NCBI RefSeq assembly: GCF_024399335.1
Contig: NZ_CP075339.1
Location: 3,224,001-3,288,000, forward strand
Length of the DNA stretch: 64,000 bases
Source: Leucobacter aridicollis
GTDB lineage: Bacteria > Actinomycetota > Actinomycetes > Actinomycetales > Microbacteriaceae
Direction of reading: 5' to 3'
Positions 19,367 to 28,530 of this stretch are shown piece after piece; position 1 is the stretch's first letter, and every line of letters begins with the position of its first letter. Made by a program: the position numbers and the translations under genes. The notes beneath the pieces are model-generated. The model saw only the letters and a list, made by a program, of their open reading frames with translations, had not been told where the DNA came from and made no database searches.

Positions 19367-22096
19367 TGGTCGACCTCTTCAGCGATCCCGACCGGGTTGA
19401 ACCCCATCGAGGTGATGACCTGGACGCGATCGGCGCCTAGGTCTCGGATATCGAGCAGCAAATTGTCGTCATTCATCATGAGTAGCCGATCTATTAAGTC
19501 GTCTGGATCACCGAGAATGCGAGCGGCTCGGAGGACGCCGACGACATCCTTCTTCGCGGACTCTCGGATCGGGCTAGCGTTGACCGCGTCAATGAGTTCG
19601 CTCACCCTGGCACGGGTAATGGTGGCGATATCGACGCGATCGACCTGCCGTTTGAGGAAGTCGTAGAGTTGCTTCCGCAGGCCATGGTTCAGTAACACGG
19701 TGTTCTGCTTCACCTGTTCCGTCATGTTGTCGGCGGCGCGTTGCATGAAGTCAAATTGCGCACTCAACGCTTCAGCGGCGACTTCAGCGTAGGCACTCTC
19801 GGTCAGCTTGAGCGCCTCCATCGGGGTCAACAGCTTCATCTCTGAGCTTGTTGTATGGATCAGTAGGTCAGTGCCAGCGTCAGTGCGCCCGTATGTGATC
19901 GCGCTCGGTGATCCGTCGACCTCGATCGCCTTGGTCGAGAACACAAGATCTTTGAGGGTCTTGGCGATCTCTCGATCCTGTGGCGCTGCCTTCTCCCAGA
20001 TACCAAGCGCGTAGGACGAGGCGTCGACTTCGCCTTCGTCCTCTCCGAGATTAGCCTTGCCGTTGAAAAGCCCCGAGACGTCGATAGTGAAGTCGTCATC
20101 CTCGAAAAACTGCTCGCCTCCGCCGAGGATCTGGTGCGCGTTCTTGAGGCGCTTCTGCAGCCGCTCCCGCAGCCTAATGACAGCCTCAACACCGTCCTGC
20201 GGCAGGAAGGAAATGACGCGAATCGTGTCCGCTTTTTGCCCGACGCGATCAACACGACCAGCTCGCTGGATGACCTTGATGATCGTCCATGGCAAGTCCC
20301 AGTTCACAACGATCGCTGAATCCTGCAAGTTCTGCCCCTCGCTAAGAACATCGGTCGTGAGGAGCACGTCAACCTCGGTCTCACCCTTCGGCAACCCGCC
20401 CAGGTGCTCGTTCGCCTTCGGCGCGAACCTGCGTGCCACCTTCACCGCATCGCCCGACTGACCACTGACCGATGCGATCGACCGCTTCGTCCACCGTGGC
20501 AAATGCGCGGCAATGTAGTCGACCGTGTCCTTGTACTCGCTGAAGACCAGTACCTTCTCGTCTTCTGACAGTCCGTTGATAAGATCGGCGAGCGCTCTCA
20601 GCTTAGTGTCGTCTTCAGGCTTCCAAACACCGAAGGCATCGAGGAGATCCTGCAGAATGTCTGAGTCCTCACGGAGGTCCTCCAGGAGCTTCGTCTTGTC
20701 GAAGAGCTGCGGGCGGGCCCACTTGATTCCGGCAGGCTTCTTCGCCGTGAGCTCCTTGTAAGCACCCTCGGCATAGTCGAGCCATTGTTGCCTGGCCCAC
20801 TTGATGCCCCAGGCTGCGGATGCAGCATCCGATAGCTCGTCGTCAGCATCGGCGTCGTAGTCTACGTCGTCGAGGTCGAAGTACTTGTCGGAGAAATTGC
20901 CGAGTGGGATCTTGAGGTCGTTGGACAGTGCGTGGTCGAGCATCGCGTTCCGAGCAACCATTCGCTTCACTGTGAGGATAAACGCATGCGCACTGGAGGT
21001 GAGACGCTTGAGTGCCGTGGTACGAATGAAGCCCGCGGCCGCCTGAATAGACTTCTCCAAGTCGGCGATGAGCTCCTTTTCGGCCTTGTCTCTGCCCTCG
21101 ATATCCTCCTTAAGGTACTTGCCGAGCTGGTACCGGGCGTAGGTTAGATGCTCGACTGCGTCGAAGGTGTCCTCTGTCGCGAGCGCGTCATTCGGGTCTG
21201 TCGCGCCACCGGGGTACTTGAGGCCCTCGGGGATGCGCTTAGGGAAGCGGAAGGTCGTCCCATCCGGGAACTTCAGGATAATGTCGCCAGTCTTCTCGTC
21301 TTTCTCGCCGTAATTCGTCTCCAGGAACTTCCGCGTGCGTCGAACGAGAAACTCGCTGAGGAGACGCTGCCAGTCCTCGTTTTGTTCCGACTGGTCGAAC
21401 GCGGCCAGGCTGTCGAGGCGCCCTCCAGTCTTCTTGGCAATCTCTTGGGCGCCCTTTCCTGGTCCCTTGATTGCGTCGAGTTCCGCGATGTGTTTGTCAG
21501 GGCGGATGCCTAGTGGCTCGTCCCAATCGAGCTTCAGACCAAGCTGGCCGCCGATGTCCTTGTGGCGGGCGTTGAACATCGTCGCTGTGAGCAACACAAC
21601 CTTGCTGTCGTTATCGGCGACGTAGGTGTGGATCGCATCCCATGCCTTGCGGAGTCGGTTCCGCAGGTTGTGTGACTCATCAATGAGGACGATCCGGTAG
21701 CGCCGCAGGTCGGGTAGCTCGCGGTCCACCAAGCTGAGGCTAATGACCTTGCCAGGGATGTGGAAGCGATGAAGGTGCTCCTCCCACATCTTCACGAGAT
21801 TCTTCGGTGCGATAACGAGGACGCTCTCCCCGACGGTTGCTGCGATGGCCGTACCGGTGAGTGTCTTACCAAGACCCACCACGTCGCCGATCACGGCGAC
21901 GCCCTTGCGCTCAAGTAGACGCGTCGCAACTTGGACCGCGCTTATCTGGTGCGGCAGCAGTACCTTCTTGACTTCCGGCGGGATGTCTTCGGTAACACCC
22001 TCGCGCGCGTCCCGAGACAACTCGAACGCAAGACGAAGGTATACGTAATAGGGGCTTGGCTGCTCCAGCCGGATGCACGACTCCTCGAGAACTCGC
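19354..22096 (-). pseudogene. PLD-SNF2 helicase, C-terminal part (cut by composite transposon)
   Basis: This is the SNF2 helicase portion of a gene whose 5' part lies at 41596-42221. It carries Walker A GDVVGLGKT, the DESH box in VLIDESHNLR, motif III LLTATMFN, and the C-terminal lobe VLVFSEYKD, LSEGQNLQ and QRAGRVDRVGQ. The frame runs on into transposon sequence up to 22356, which adds unrelated residues. Joining base 41596 to 22096 (with TCTAGC kept once) gives a continuous 1,122-residue reading frame through ITREL-ERVLEES. Such helicases translocate on DNA in restriction and BREX/DISARM-like systems. In this strain the protein is split and presumably inactive. Confidence 0.92.
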
Positions 22097-22102
22097 TCTA
22101 GC
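22097..22102. repeat. Target site duplication TCTAGC, left copy
   Basis: TCTAGC directly abuts the left end of the left Tn5564-like unit and is repeated at 41596-41601 beside the right end of the right unit. Its CTAG core fits the NCTAGN preference reported for IS481-family elements. Confidence 0.85.
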
Positions 22103-23087
22103 TGTGATGTCCAGGGACGTTGTTGAGTCGGTCGAAGGGTACGCCGCCAATCGCAGAGTGGTGTCGGTGGTGGTTGTAGAAGTGGAGCCAGCCGGGCAGC
22201 GCCAGGCGTCGTTCGGCCTCTGAACCGTAAAACCTGGCATAGGCCCAGCCGTCCCCGAGCGTGCGGTGGAATCGCTCGATCTTCCCGTTCGTCTGCGGCC
22301 GGTAGGGGCGTGTCCGCTTGTGTCGGATGCCGAGCCGAGCGCAGAAGTCCCTCCATGCGTGGGATCTGTATGCCGACCCGTTGTCGGATAGGACTCGCTC
22401 GACGGTCACGCCTCGTTCGGCGAACCAGGCCACGGCGCGTTCGAGAACTCCCACCGCTGTGCTCGCCTGCTCATCCGACCAGATTTCTGCGTATGCGACG
22501 CGGGAGTGGTCGTCGATGACTGTGTGAACGAACGCCGTCCCGGTGCGCGGCTTGTGATCTTTTCCTCGTGGTAATCCCGGAGTCGCGAGCTTGTTCCGTG
22601 CGCCTTGCTGCCGACCTACGTAACGATGTCCACCGCCGTCGGGGATGTTGCCGAACTTCGTGACATCGACATGAATCAACGATCCCGGATGAGGATGCTC
22701 ATATCGCCGCAATGGCTCGCCAGTGACACGATCGATATGCGAGAGGCGGTTCACGCGGCAACGGACGAGGACCGCGTGAACAGTCGACGTCGAGAGACCA
22801 AGTCGCGCAGCGATCTGGGCTGGCCCCAGTCGAAGCCGCCAGCGCAGGTTGATGATCTTCTTCTTGACATGCTCGGGCGTCCTGCCTGGGATCCGGTGCG
22901 GCTTGCTGGAGCGATCCTGCATCCCAAACTCACCCTCTTCCCGGTAGCGGCCTGCCCATTTCCGGGCAGTGATCGGGGAGACCATGAACATCTTTGCGGC
23001 GATCGTGGCCGGATAGCCGTCTTCGACAATCAGCCGGGCTAACCGGAGACGGGCACGAGGAGTGAGAAGAGCGTTCGGATGGGTCAT
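22098..23087 (-). CDS. tnpA: IS481-family transposase (IS5564-like), copy 1
   Basis: This 329-residue DDE transposase has an N-terminal helix-turn-helix (residues about 1-110) and an integrase core. The acidic triad is visible in HVDVTKFG, VLSDNGSAYRSH and the glutamate of QTNGKIERFHRTL. The ATG at 23087 shares its A with the cmx stop (TGATG), with GGAGG just upstream, so it is translationally coupled to cmx. The element itself contains no stop codon: reading ends in TAG supplied by the target (last codons CAC AGC TAG). A frame open back to 23543 is only the antisense of cmx. Confidence 0.92.
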   Translation of the reverse strand: MTHPNALLTPRARLRLARLIVEDGYPATIAAKMFMVSPITARKWAGRYREEGEFGMQDRSSKPHRIPGRTPEHVKKKIINLRWRLRLGPAQIAARLGLSTSTVHAVLVRCRVNRLSHIDRVTGEPLRRYEHPHPGSLIHVDVTKFGNIPDGGGHRYVGRQQGARNKLATPGLPRGKDHKPRTGTAFVHTVIDDHSRVAYAEIWSDEQASTAVGVLERAVAWFAERGVTVERVLSDNGSAYRSHAWRDFCARLGIRHKRTRPYRPQTNGKIERFHRTLGDGWAYARFYGSEAERRLALPGWLHFYNHHRHHSAIGGVPFDRLNNVPGHHS

Positions 23088-24262
23088 CAATTGGCCTCCG
23101 CCGCGGTCTTCGTAAGCGCGCGTCTGGTGAGAAGCATGATGACGAGAGCGATCGCTGTCAGCACCGAAGCGACCCAAACCGGCGCGAGCAGCCCCAGCCC
23201 GGTCGCGAGCCCGAGCGCACCAAGCACGGGCCCCGCTGCAGCTCCGATATTCAATGCTGCGGTTGCGTACGAACCGCCCATCGTTGGCGCACCCGATGCT
23301 GCATACAGCACACGCGTGATCAGAGTACTGCCGACGCCGAACGACAGGAATCCCTGAACGAGGACGAGGACGATAAGCGCGACGGGATGAGATGCGACCA
23401 CTGCCAACACGATCCAGCCTGTCAGCAATAGCGGTCCGCCGACTGCGAGCACGAGGCCAGGTCGTTGATCTGATAGTCGTCCTGCGATCGTGACGCCAAG
23501 GAACGATCCGATGCCGAACATCACCAGCGCGACGGACACCCACGCTTCGGCCAAGCCCGCGGTCTCGGTCACGATGGGTGCCAGGAAGGTGAATGCCGCA
23601 AAGGTCCCTCCGTTGATCAGCGCTCCGAGTACCATGGCCAGGATGAGCCGCGGCGTCGCCAACTGGCTGAGCTCGACACGGAGCCTTGGTGAGGTCGCGC
23701 TAGTCTCGCTCCGACCAACATTGTTCGTGACGCCACGAATGACTCCAACGGCCGCGGGAATACAGAGGATGGCGATCGCCCAGAACGTCGTTCGCCAGCC
23801 CAGCGCTGTGCCGAGCAGTGCCCCGGCGGGGACGCCCACGACGGTTGCGATCGTCGTGCCGGAGAGCAGGATCGACAGTGCACGCCCCTTCTGGTTCGCT
23901 GGCACGAGGGTAGTGGCCGTGCTCAGTGCTACGGCGAGGAATCCTGCGTTTGCGAGAGCGCTGAGCACCCGGGTGATGAGCAGGAGAGAGAACACTGGTG
24001 TCATCGCTCCGATGACGTGGCTTCCCGCGAACACGAGAAGGCAAACGATCAATGTGAGCCGCGGTGGCCAACGGCGAGCGAATGCCGCCATCACTGGCGC
24101 GCCGACGACCATACCGACTGCGAATGCGGAGGTCAGCAGGCCCGCAGTGCCGACCGAGACGTCAAGTTCGGTCGCGATCGCGGGGAGCAATCCCGCGAGC
24201 ATGAATTCTGAAGTGCCCATGACGAAGACCGCCAGGGCAAGCATGTAGAGGGCAAAAGGCAT
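23087..24262 (-). CDS. cmx: Chloramphenicol exporter Cmx (MFS), copy 1
   Basis: This 391-residue, 12-helix major facilitator has the opening GTSEFMLAGLLPAIA and motif A-like residues of the DHA1 drug-efflux group. Sequence and length agree with Cmx of Corynebacterium, which expels chloramphenicol from the cell. A 17-residue leader reading frame ends 21 bp upstream (24284-24337), and its 3' end forms a small hairpin, pointing to ribosome-dependent control of expression. The ribosome site GGAG lies inside the palindrome GAGTACTC. A second copy at 40142-41317 encodes the same protein. Confidence 0.9.
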   Translation of the reverse strand: MPFALYMLALAVFVMGTSEFMLAGLLPAIATELDVSVGTAGLLTSAFAVGMVVGAPVMAAFARRWPPRLTLIVCLLVFAGSHVIGAMTPVFSLLLITRVLSALANAGFLAVALSTATTLVPANQKGRALSILLSGTTIATVVGVPAGALLGTALGWRTTFWAIAILCIPAAVGVIRGVTNNVGRSETSATSPRLRVELSQLATPRLILAMVLGALINGGTFAAFTFLAPIVTETAGLAEAWVSVALVMFGIGSFLGVTIAGRLSDQRPGLVLAVGGPLLLTGWIVLAVVASHPVALIVLVLVQGFLSFGVGSTLITRVLYAASGAPTMGGSYATAALNIGAAAGPVLGALGLATGLGLLAPVWVASVLTAIALVIMLLTRRALTKTAAEAN

Positions 24263-24283
24263 CGAGTACTCCGAGGTGTGAGA

Positions 24284-24337
24284 TCAAGAAATGGTTCTTC
24301 TTGTCACCACGGCCAGCGCCCCGGGTACGCCAGACAT
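24284..24337 (-). CDS. Leader peptide of cmx, copy 1 (MSGVPGALAVVTRRTIS)
   Basis: A 17-codon frame starts at the ATG at 24337 and stops at TGA 24284, 21 bp before cmx. Its last codons lie in a hairpin (CAAGAA pairing with TTCTTG). The peptide resembles the 17-residue leader in front of the exporter gene at 58609: both begin MSG, are small/hydrophobic in the middle and carry VTR near the end. This suggests drug-induced stalling that opens cmx expression; the role is inferred. Confidence 0.55.
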   Translation of the reverse strand: MSGVPGALAVVTRRTIS

Positions 24338-24541
24338 ACGCCCACACAGATCGTGGGCGTCGTAACTAGTGGTTCAAGGGGCTGGCGGTGTGACCGACAA
24401 CCCCTGACCTGTCTGATTCGGGACTCGACATGCCCCAAACTCTAACATGCCTTCAATGGCGAGCGGTCTGGACAGATACTTCTTGAATCGGCACGGTGTC
24501 ATTACGGGCGGGGGCCAGAACAACGTCCCTGGACATCACAA

Positions 24542-25201
24542 CTAGGGCTGCACGCTGGGAACGTCTATGCACGCTGCACTCACGATCCTCTCTCACTCGG
24601 AGAACTCGCCCAGCTCACCGGATCAGACGCAGCTCACACGGTACAGACACTTACCCGACTCATCGAAGCCGACGTGCTGCTGCTCAGTCGTGACGGCTGG
24701 CGCAAGCCCGCCGCCGACCGCCGCGACGCAGCGGCCGACGCCCGTGGCGTAACTGGACGCCTGGCAGCTCGCGCCGAGCGCTACGCCGTCGAGCGCGAAC
24801 TGTGGGCTTGGTGGTGCGCCGAGCTGGACTGGATGAACACGCCCCGAGCTGAACGCCCGAAGCGCCCCGCACCAGGTCAGCTCGTGCTCGTGCCTGACCT
24901 TGGCCCAGCCCCTCACCCGATCCACCCTCGTACTGCTAACGGCCGCGCCGACTATCGCGCCGCCCGCTGCATCATCACCGGCACTACTCCCCCAGCTCGA
25001 CCCCGACCCGTGCCCGTATCCGATGCCGAACGCCTCATCATGGACATACTCGGTGCCAAGCCGATTGCGACAATGCCGCTCCCCGGTTCCCACGACGAGA
25101 CGCAACCAGATTCCCTCGAAGGCAAAGCGCAGCGCAGCGGAGCGCGGCAGCCCTATCGTGAGCGAACCGACCGCAATACCACTGTTCGCTTTGTCGGATG
25201 A
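24542..25201 (+). pseudogene. 5'-truncated gene for a plasmid protein with a winged-helix segment
   Basis: The frame is open from the transposon end to the stop at 25201 and has no start of its own; the GTG at 24674 is internal. The first 50 residues (LSLGELAQLTGSDAAHTVQ, then LTRLIEADVLLLSRDGW) read as a winged helix, followed by a tryptophan-rich helical segment and a proline-rich tail. It is probably the 3' part of a plasmid replication or control gene cut off by insertion of the Tn5564-like unit; the function is not recognised. Confidence 0.55.
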
Positions 25202-25635
25202 CACACAGGCCGCCCCCTGACGGAGCAGGCGGCAGCATGTGGACACCGACGCAGAGACTTACCTGCCCACAATGTGCACAGCCCAGCTATTGCGGGGCTG
25301 GCCTGCACACAGTGAGGACAGCTAAGCAGTAACACGAGGGTCACACCGCGACCCCGAAAGCAGTGCAGCTCGAAGAGCTGCACCAGGTGACGGCCGCAGC
25401 GCGGCCGCAGTGTTTGAACGCTTCGCATTTTTAGCCGTGAAGCCTTCGGCAGCATACGTTCGCTCCACCTCCGCGCAAGTGCTTTCGCGGCATATCCTCG
25501 CTCGCTGCGCTCGCTCCGGTATTCCACGGTCACTTGCACTCCGGCTGCGCTCTCTGCGCGGCACATTCGTGCCTTCACGGCAAAAAACGTGAGGGATAAG
25601 GGGAACTACCCCGACCCGCTCGGAAGGAGCACACC
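25202..25635. other. Non-coding stretch with hairpins, possible plasmid origin remnant
   Basis: No plausible gene. A perfect 9-bp hairpin (GTGCAGCTC, loop GAA, GAGCTGCAC) occupies 25363-25383, followed by GGCCGC-rich repeats near 25390-25410. Position between a truncated plasmid gene and a dprA-like gene suggests an old replication or transfer site, but no iterons are clear. GGAAGGAG just before 25636 is the ribosome site of the next gene. Confidence 0.35.
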
Positions 25636-26301
25636 ATGTCTGATCTGGCAACGCTTACCGCCCATTCGCACCCGGCATTCTTCGGCCGACTGAGCGCTAT
25701 CGGCACCACCGCCCCAACGCGCATTTGGGCACGCGGCGACCTGTCGCTGCTCGACCAGCTCGACCAGACCGTGAACATCGACGGATCGCGCGCCAGCACC
25801 GCCTACGGCACGCAGATCACGGCCGAGTTCGTCGCTGACCTCGCACGCGATTACGTCACCATGACGGGCACCGCCTACGGCATCAACGCGGCCGCCGCCC
25901 GCGCAGCGCTCGCCCAGGGCGACCGACTCATAATCTGGCAGGCATCCGGCCACGGCCGACCCTACCCCGAGGCTCACCGGCAGCTCATCGACACCATCGA
26001 GGCCGCACCGAACACGCTGCTGCTCACCGCAGTTGAACCGGGCGCAGCACCCACCCGATTCCGGTTCATTGAGCGCTCGCGCCTGGCAGCCCTCGCCGCA
26101 GGAACAACGCTCATCACCGAGGCAGGCGCGCGCAGTGGCGCACTGCTCGGTGCACGCATCGCACACGCCGCAGGCCGCAACGTCGCAGCGATCCCCGGCC
26201 CGATCACCAGCGCCGCCAGCGCAGGATCACACCAGCTCATCAGCGACGGCGTAGCTCGACTCGCAGCCACCCCCAAGCAGGTGCGCCAGCTCATCCCGTG
26301 A
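25636..26301 (+). CDS. DprA/Smf-like DNA-processing protein
   Basis: The 221-residue protein has the Rossmann-fold core of DprA: IDGSRASTAYG, the loop GTAYGINAAAARAAL, FIERSRLAALAAGTTLITEAG with a serine-glycine (ARSGAL), and GRNVAAIPGP followed by GSHQLISDG. Chromosomal DprA loads RecA on incoming single strands. It lacks the N-terminal SAM-like and C-terminal winged domains of the chromosomal version. Such short DprA-like genes occur on actinobacterial plasmids, where they may help establish entering single-stranded DNA or act in defence; this is inference. A good ribosome site (GGAAGGAG) precedes it. Confidence 0.8.
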   Translation: MSDLATLTAHSHPAFFGRLSAIGTTAPTRIWARGDLSLLDQLDQTVNIDGSRASTAYGTQITAEFVADLARDYVTMTGTAYGINAAAARAALAQGDRLIIWQASGHGRPYPEAHRQLIDTIEAAPNTLLLTAVEPGAAPTRFRFIERSRLAALAAGTTLITEAGARSGALLGARIAHAAGRNVAAIPGPITSAASAGSHQLISDGVARLAATPKQVRQLIP

Positions 26302-26309
26302 CCAGGCAA

Positions 26310-26340
26310 GCCCTAATAGGCCGATAAGACCTATTAGGGC
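26310..26340. terminator. Strong hairpin after the dprA-like gene
   Basis: GCCCTAATAGG at 26310-26320 pairs perfectly with CCTATTAGGGC at 26330-26340 (11 bp, 9-nt loop), 8 bp after the dprA-like stop codon. It lacks a T-run, so termination is likely but not certain. Confidence 0.55.
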
Positions 26341-26516
26341 CGCAGCTAGTCTGCGTATTGCATCAGATGAATCACCACGGTCCCCCGGGCGACATGGTGC
26401 TGCGAGACGTCTGGCGAGGGCTCTGACCTGCGCAGATGCCTCTCCGTACACGATGTCGAGCAGCGGTAAGGCGCCCGGGGCTGTGCGTGGACGCGTTTGA
26501 GCCGGTTACGCAGACA

Positions 26517-27396
26517 GGCTCTGTTGCAAAAATCGTGAAGCTTGAGCATGCTTGGCGGAGATTGGACGGACGGAACGATGACGGATTTCAAGTGGCGCCA
26601 TTTCCAGGGTGATGTGATCCTGTGGGCGGTGCGCTGGTATTGTCGCTATCCGATCAGCTATCGCGACCTTGAGGAAATGCTGGCGGAACGCGGCATTTCG
26701 GTCGACCATACGACGATCTATCGCTGGGTCCAGTGCTACGCCCCGGAGATGGAGAAGCGGCTGCGCTGGTTCTGGCGGCGTGGCTTTGATCCGAGCTGGC
26801 GCCTGGATGAAACCTACGTCAAGGTGCGGGGCAAGTGGACCTACCTGTACCGGGCAGTCGACAAGCGGGGCGACACGATCGATTTCTACCTGTCGCCGAC
26901 CCGCAGCGCCAAGGCAGCGAAGCGGTTCCTGGGCAAGGCCCTGCGAGGCCTGAAGCACTGGGAAAAGCCTGCCACGCTCAATACCGACAAAGCGCCGAGC
27001 TATGGTGCAGCGATCACCGAATTGAAGCGCGAAGGAAAGCTGGACCGGGAGACGGCCCACCGGCAGGTGAAGTATCTCAATAACGTGATCGAGGCCGATC
27101 ACGGAAAGCTCAAGATACTGATCAAGCCGGTGCGCGGTTTCAAATCGATCCCCACGGCCTATGCCACGATCAAGGGATTCGAAGTCATGCGAGCCCTGCG
27201 CAAAGGACAGGCTCGCCCCTGGTGCCTGCAGCCCGGCATCAGGGGCGAGGTGCGCCTTGTGGAGAGAGCTTTTGGCATTGGGCCCTCGGCGCTGACGGAG
27301 GCCATGGGCATGCTCAACCACCATTTCGCAGCAGCCGCCTGATCGGCGCAGAGCGACAGCCTACCTCTGACTGCCGCCAATCTTTGCAACAGAGCC
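26517..27396 (+). mobile_element. IS6100 (IS6 family), complete 880-bp copy
   Basis: The terminal inverted repeats GGCTCTGTTGCAAA (26517-26530) and TTTGCAACAGAGCC (27383-27396) are perfect and the length is exactly 880 bp. No target duplication is seen, as is usual for IS6-family copies that have recombined. Its right end cuts the integron integrase gene. Partial left ends of the same element recur at 31112-31301 beyond the integron, as in In4-type integrons. Confidence 0.97.
26578..27342 (+). CDS. tnpA: IS6100 transposase
   Basis: The 254-residue IS6-family DDE transposase starts at [10 protein letters not shown]. It has a short helix-turn-helix ([14 protein letters not shown], then TIYRWVQ) and the triad in [19 protein letters not shown] and [11 protein letters not shown]. 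It drives replicative transposition or cointegrate formation. An in-frame ATG 36 bp upstream exists, but the conserved family start is used here. Confidence 0.96.
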   Translation: MTDFKWRHFQGDVILWAVRWYCRYPISYRDLEEMLAERGISVDHTTIYRWVQCYAPEMEKRLRWFWRRGFDPSWRLDETYVKVRGKWTYLYRAVDKRGDTIDFYLSPTRSAKAAKRFLGKALRGLKHWEKPATLNTDKAPSYGAAITELKREGKLDRETAHRQVKYLNNVIEADHGKLKILIKPVRGFKSIPTAYATIKGFEVMRALRKGQARPWCLQPGIRGEVRLVERAFGIGPSALTEAMGMLNHHFAAAA

Positions 27397-27518
27397 ACCC
27401 AGTGGACATAAGCCTGTTCGGTTCGTAAGCTATAATGCAAGTAGCGTATGCGCTCACGCAACTGGTCCAGAACCTTGACCGAACGCAGCGGTGGTAACGG
27501 CGCAGTGGCGGTTTTCAT
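27397..27518 (-). pseudogene. intI1: 5' stump of the class 1 integron integrase intI1
   Basis: Only the first 41 codons remain, from [16 protein letters not shown] to AYVHWV; IS6100 has removed the rest. Residues R32 and H39 are visible. The R32/H39 integrase form is described as linked with the weak PcW promoter found here, which lies inside the coding stump. No active integrase is made from this locus. Confidence 0.93.
27403..27431 (+). promoter_or_regulatory. Integron cassette promoter Pc, weak (PcW) type
   Basis: The -35 box TGGACA (27403-27408), a 17-bp spacer and the -10 box TAAGCT (27426-27431) match the PcW variant. A second promoter position P2 (TTGTTA at 27522, TACAGT at 27542) has a 14-bp spacer and is the inactive form. 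Pc drives aadA2 and dfrA1 in a Gram-positive host only if recognised there. Confidence 0.88.
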
Positions 27519-27595
27519 GGCTTGTTATGACTGTTTTTTTGTACAGTCTATGCCTCGGGCATCCAAGCAGCAAGCGCGTTACGCCGTGGGTCGAT

Positions 27596-27660
27596 GTTTG
27601 ATGTTATGGAGCAGCAACGATGTTACGCAGCAGGGCAGTCGCCCTAAAACAAAGTTAGAC
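27596..27660 (+). other. attI1 recombination site
   Basis: The conserved region leading to the core G|TTAGAC at 27654/27655 is attI1 of class 1 integrons, and the first cassette begins at 27655. The left limit is approximate. Confidence 0.85.
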
Positions 27661-27663
27661 ATC

Positions 27664-28455
27664 ATGAGGGAAGCGGTGACCATCGAAATTTCGAACCAAC
27701 TATCAGAGGTGCTAAGCGTCATTGAGCGCCATCTGGAATCAACGTTGCTGGCCGTGCATTTGTACGGCTCCGCAGTGGATGGCGGCCTGAAGCCATACAG
27801 CGATATTGATTTGTTGGTTACTGTGGCCGTAAAGCTTGATGAAACGACGCGGCGAGCATTGCTCAATGACCTTATGGAGGCTTCGGCTTTCCCTGGCGAG
27901 AGCGAGACGCTCCGCGCTATAGAAGTCACCCTTGTCGTGCATGACGACATCATCCCGTGGCGTTATCCGGCTAAGCGCGAGCTGCAATTTGGAGAATGGC
28001 AGCGCAATGACATTCTTGCGGGTATCTTCGAGCCAGCCATGATCGACATTGATCTAGCTATCCTGCTTACAAAAGCAAGAGAACATAGCGTTGCCTTGGT
28101 AGGTCCGGCAGCGGAGGAATTCTTTGACCCGGTTCCTGAACAGGATCTATTCGAGGCGCTGAGGGAAACCTTGAAGCTATGGAACTCGCAGCCCGACTGG
28201 GCCGGCGATGAGCGAAATGTAGTGCTTACGTTGTCCCGCATTTGGTACAGCGCAATAACCGGCAAAATCGCGCCGAAGGATGTCGCTGCCGACTGGGCAA
28301 TAAAACGCCTACCTGCCCAGTATCAGCCCGTCTTACTTGAAGCTAAGCAAGCTTATCTGGGACAAAAAGAAGATCACTTGGCCTCACGCGCAGATCACTT
28401 GGAAGAATTTATTCGCTTTGTGAAAGGCGAGATCATCAAGTCAGTTGGTAAATGA
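27664..28455 (+). CDS. aadA2: AadA2-type aminoglycoside (3'')(9) adenylyltransferase
   Basis: The 263-residue enzyme adenylates streptomycin and spectinomycin. The nucleotidyltransferase signature LYGSAVDGGLKPYSDIDL is present near residue 35. The N-terminus MREAVTIEISNQLSEVLSV and the internal KLDETTRRALLNDLMEASAF agree with AadA2 rather than AadA1. A GTG at 27676 is sometimes annotated as the start, giving 259 residues. The gene is the first cassette of the integron (27655-28510, 856 bp). Confidence 0.95.
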   Translation: MREAVTIEISNQLSEVLSVIERHLESTLLAVHLYGSAVDGGLKPYSDIDLLVTVAVKLDETTRRALLNDLMEASAFPGESETLRAIEVTLVVHDDIIPWRYPAKRELQFGEWQRNDILAGIFEPAMIDIDLAILLTKAREHSVALVGPAAEEFFDPVPEQDLFEALRETLKLWNSQPDWAGDERNVVLTLSRIWYSAITGKIAPKDVAADWAIKRLPAQYQPVLLEAKQAYLGQKEDHLASRADHLEEFIRFVKGEIIKSVGK

Positions 28456-28456
28456 T

Positions 28457-28516
28457 GTCTAACAATTCGTTCAAGCCGACCGCGCTACGCGCGGCGGCTT
28501 AACTCCGGCGTTAACC
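28457..28516 (+). repeat. attC site of the aadA2 cassette
   Basis: It runs from GTCTAAC at 28457 to the core G|TTAACC at 28510/28511, with the GCCGACCGCG / CGCGGCGGC inner arms typical of the 60-bp aadA attC. It is the recombination site used by integron integrases. Confidence 0.88.
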
Positions 28517-28530
28517 TCTGAGGAAGAATT

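Larger units (their letters stand above)
22103..24540 (-). mobile_element. Tn5564-like IS481-family unit carrying cmx, copy 1
   Basis: The ends are perfect inverted repeats of at least 22 bp, beginning TGTGATGTCCAGGGACGTTG on the left and its complement on the right. Inside are cmx and the transposase gene in one transcription unit. The second copy at 39158-41595 shows no difference in either encoded protein. I recognise the pair from corynebacterial Tn5564/IS5564; an ISfinder comparison would confirm the name. Confidence 0.88.

Noticed and set aside
19354..22356. An intact 1,000-residue helicase starting inside the transposon end
   Set aside because: The first 85 or so residues are antisense to the transposase gene and resemble no protein; they appear only because the frame is open across the junction.
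22098..23543. A 481-residue version of the transposase
   Set aside because: The extra 152 residues are antisense to the cmx 3' part. The ATG at 23087 has a ribosome site and the normal IS481 N-terminus.
22103..24540. Independent insertion of each Tn5564-like unit with its own target duplication
   Set aside because: Copy 1 is flanked by TCTAGC and ACTAGG and copy 2 by TCTAGA and TCTAGC. Only the two outermost hexamers match, so the composite inserted as a unit.
27522..27547. Second integron promoter P2
   Set aside because: The boxes TTGTTA and TACAGT are 14 bp apart, lacking the GGG insertion that makes P2 active.
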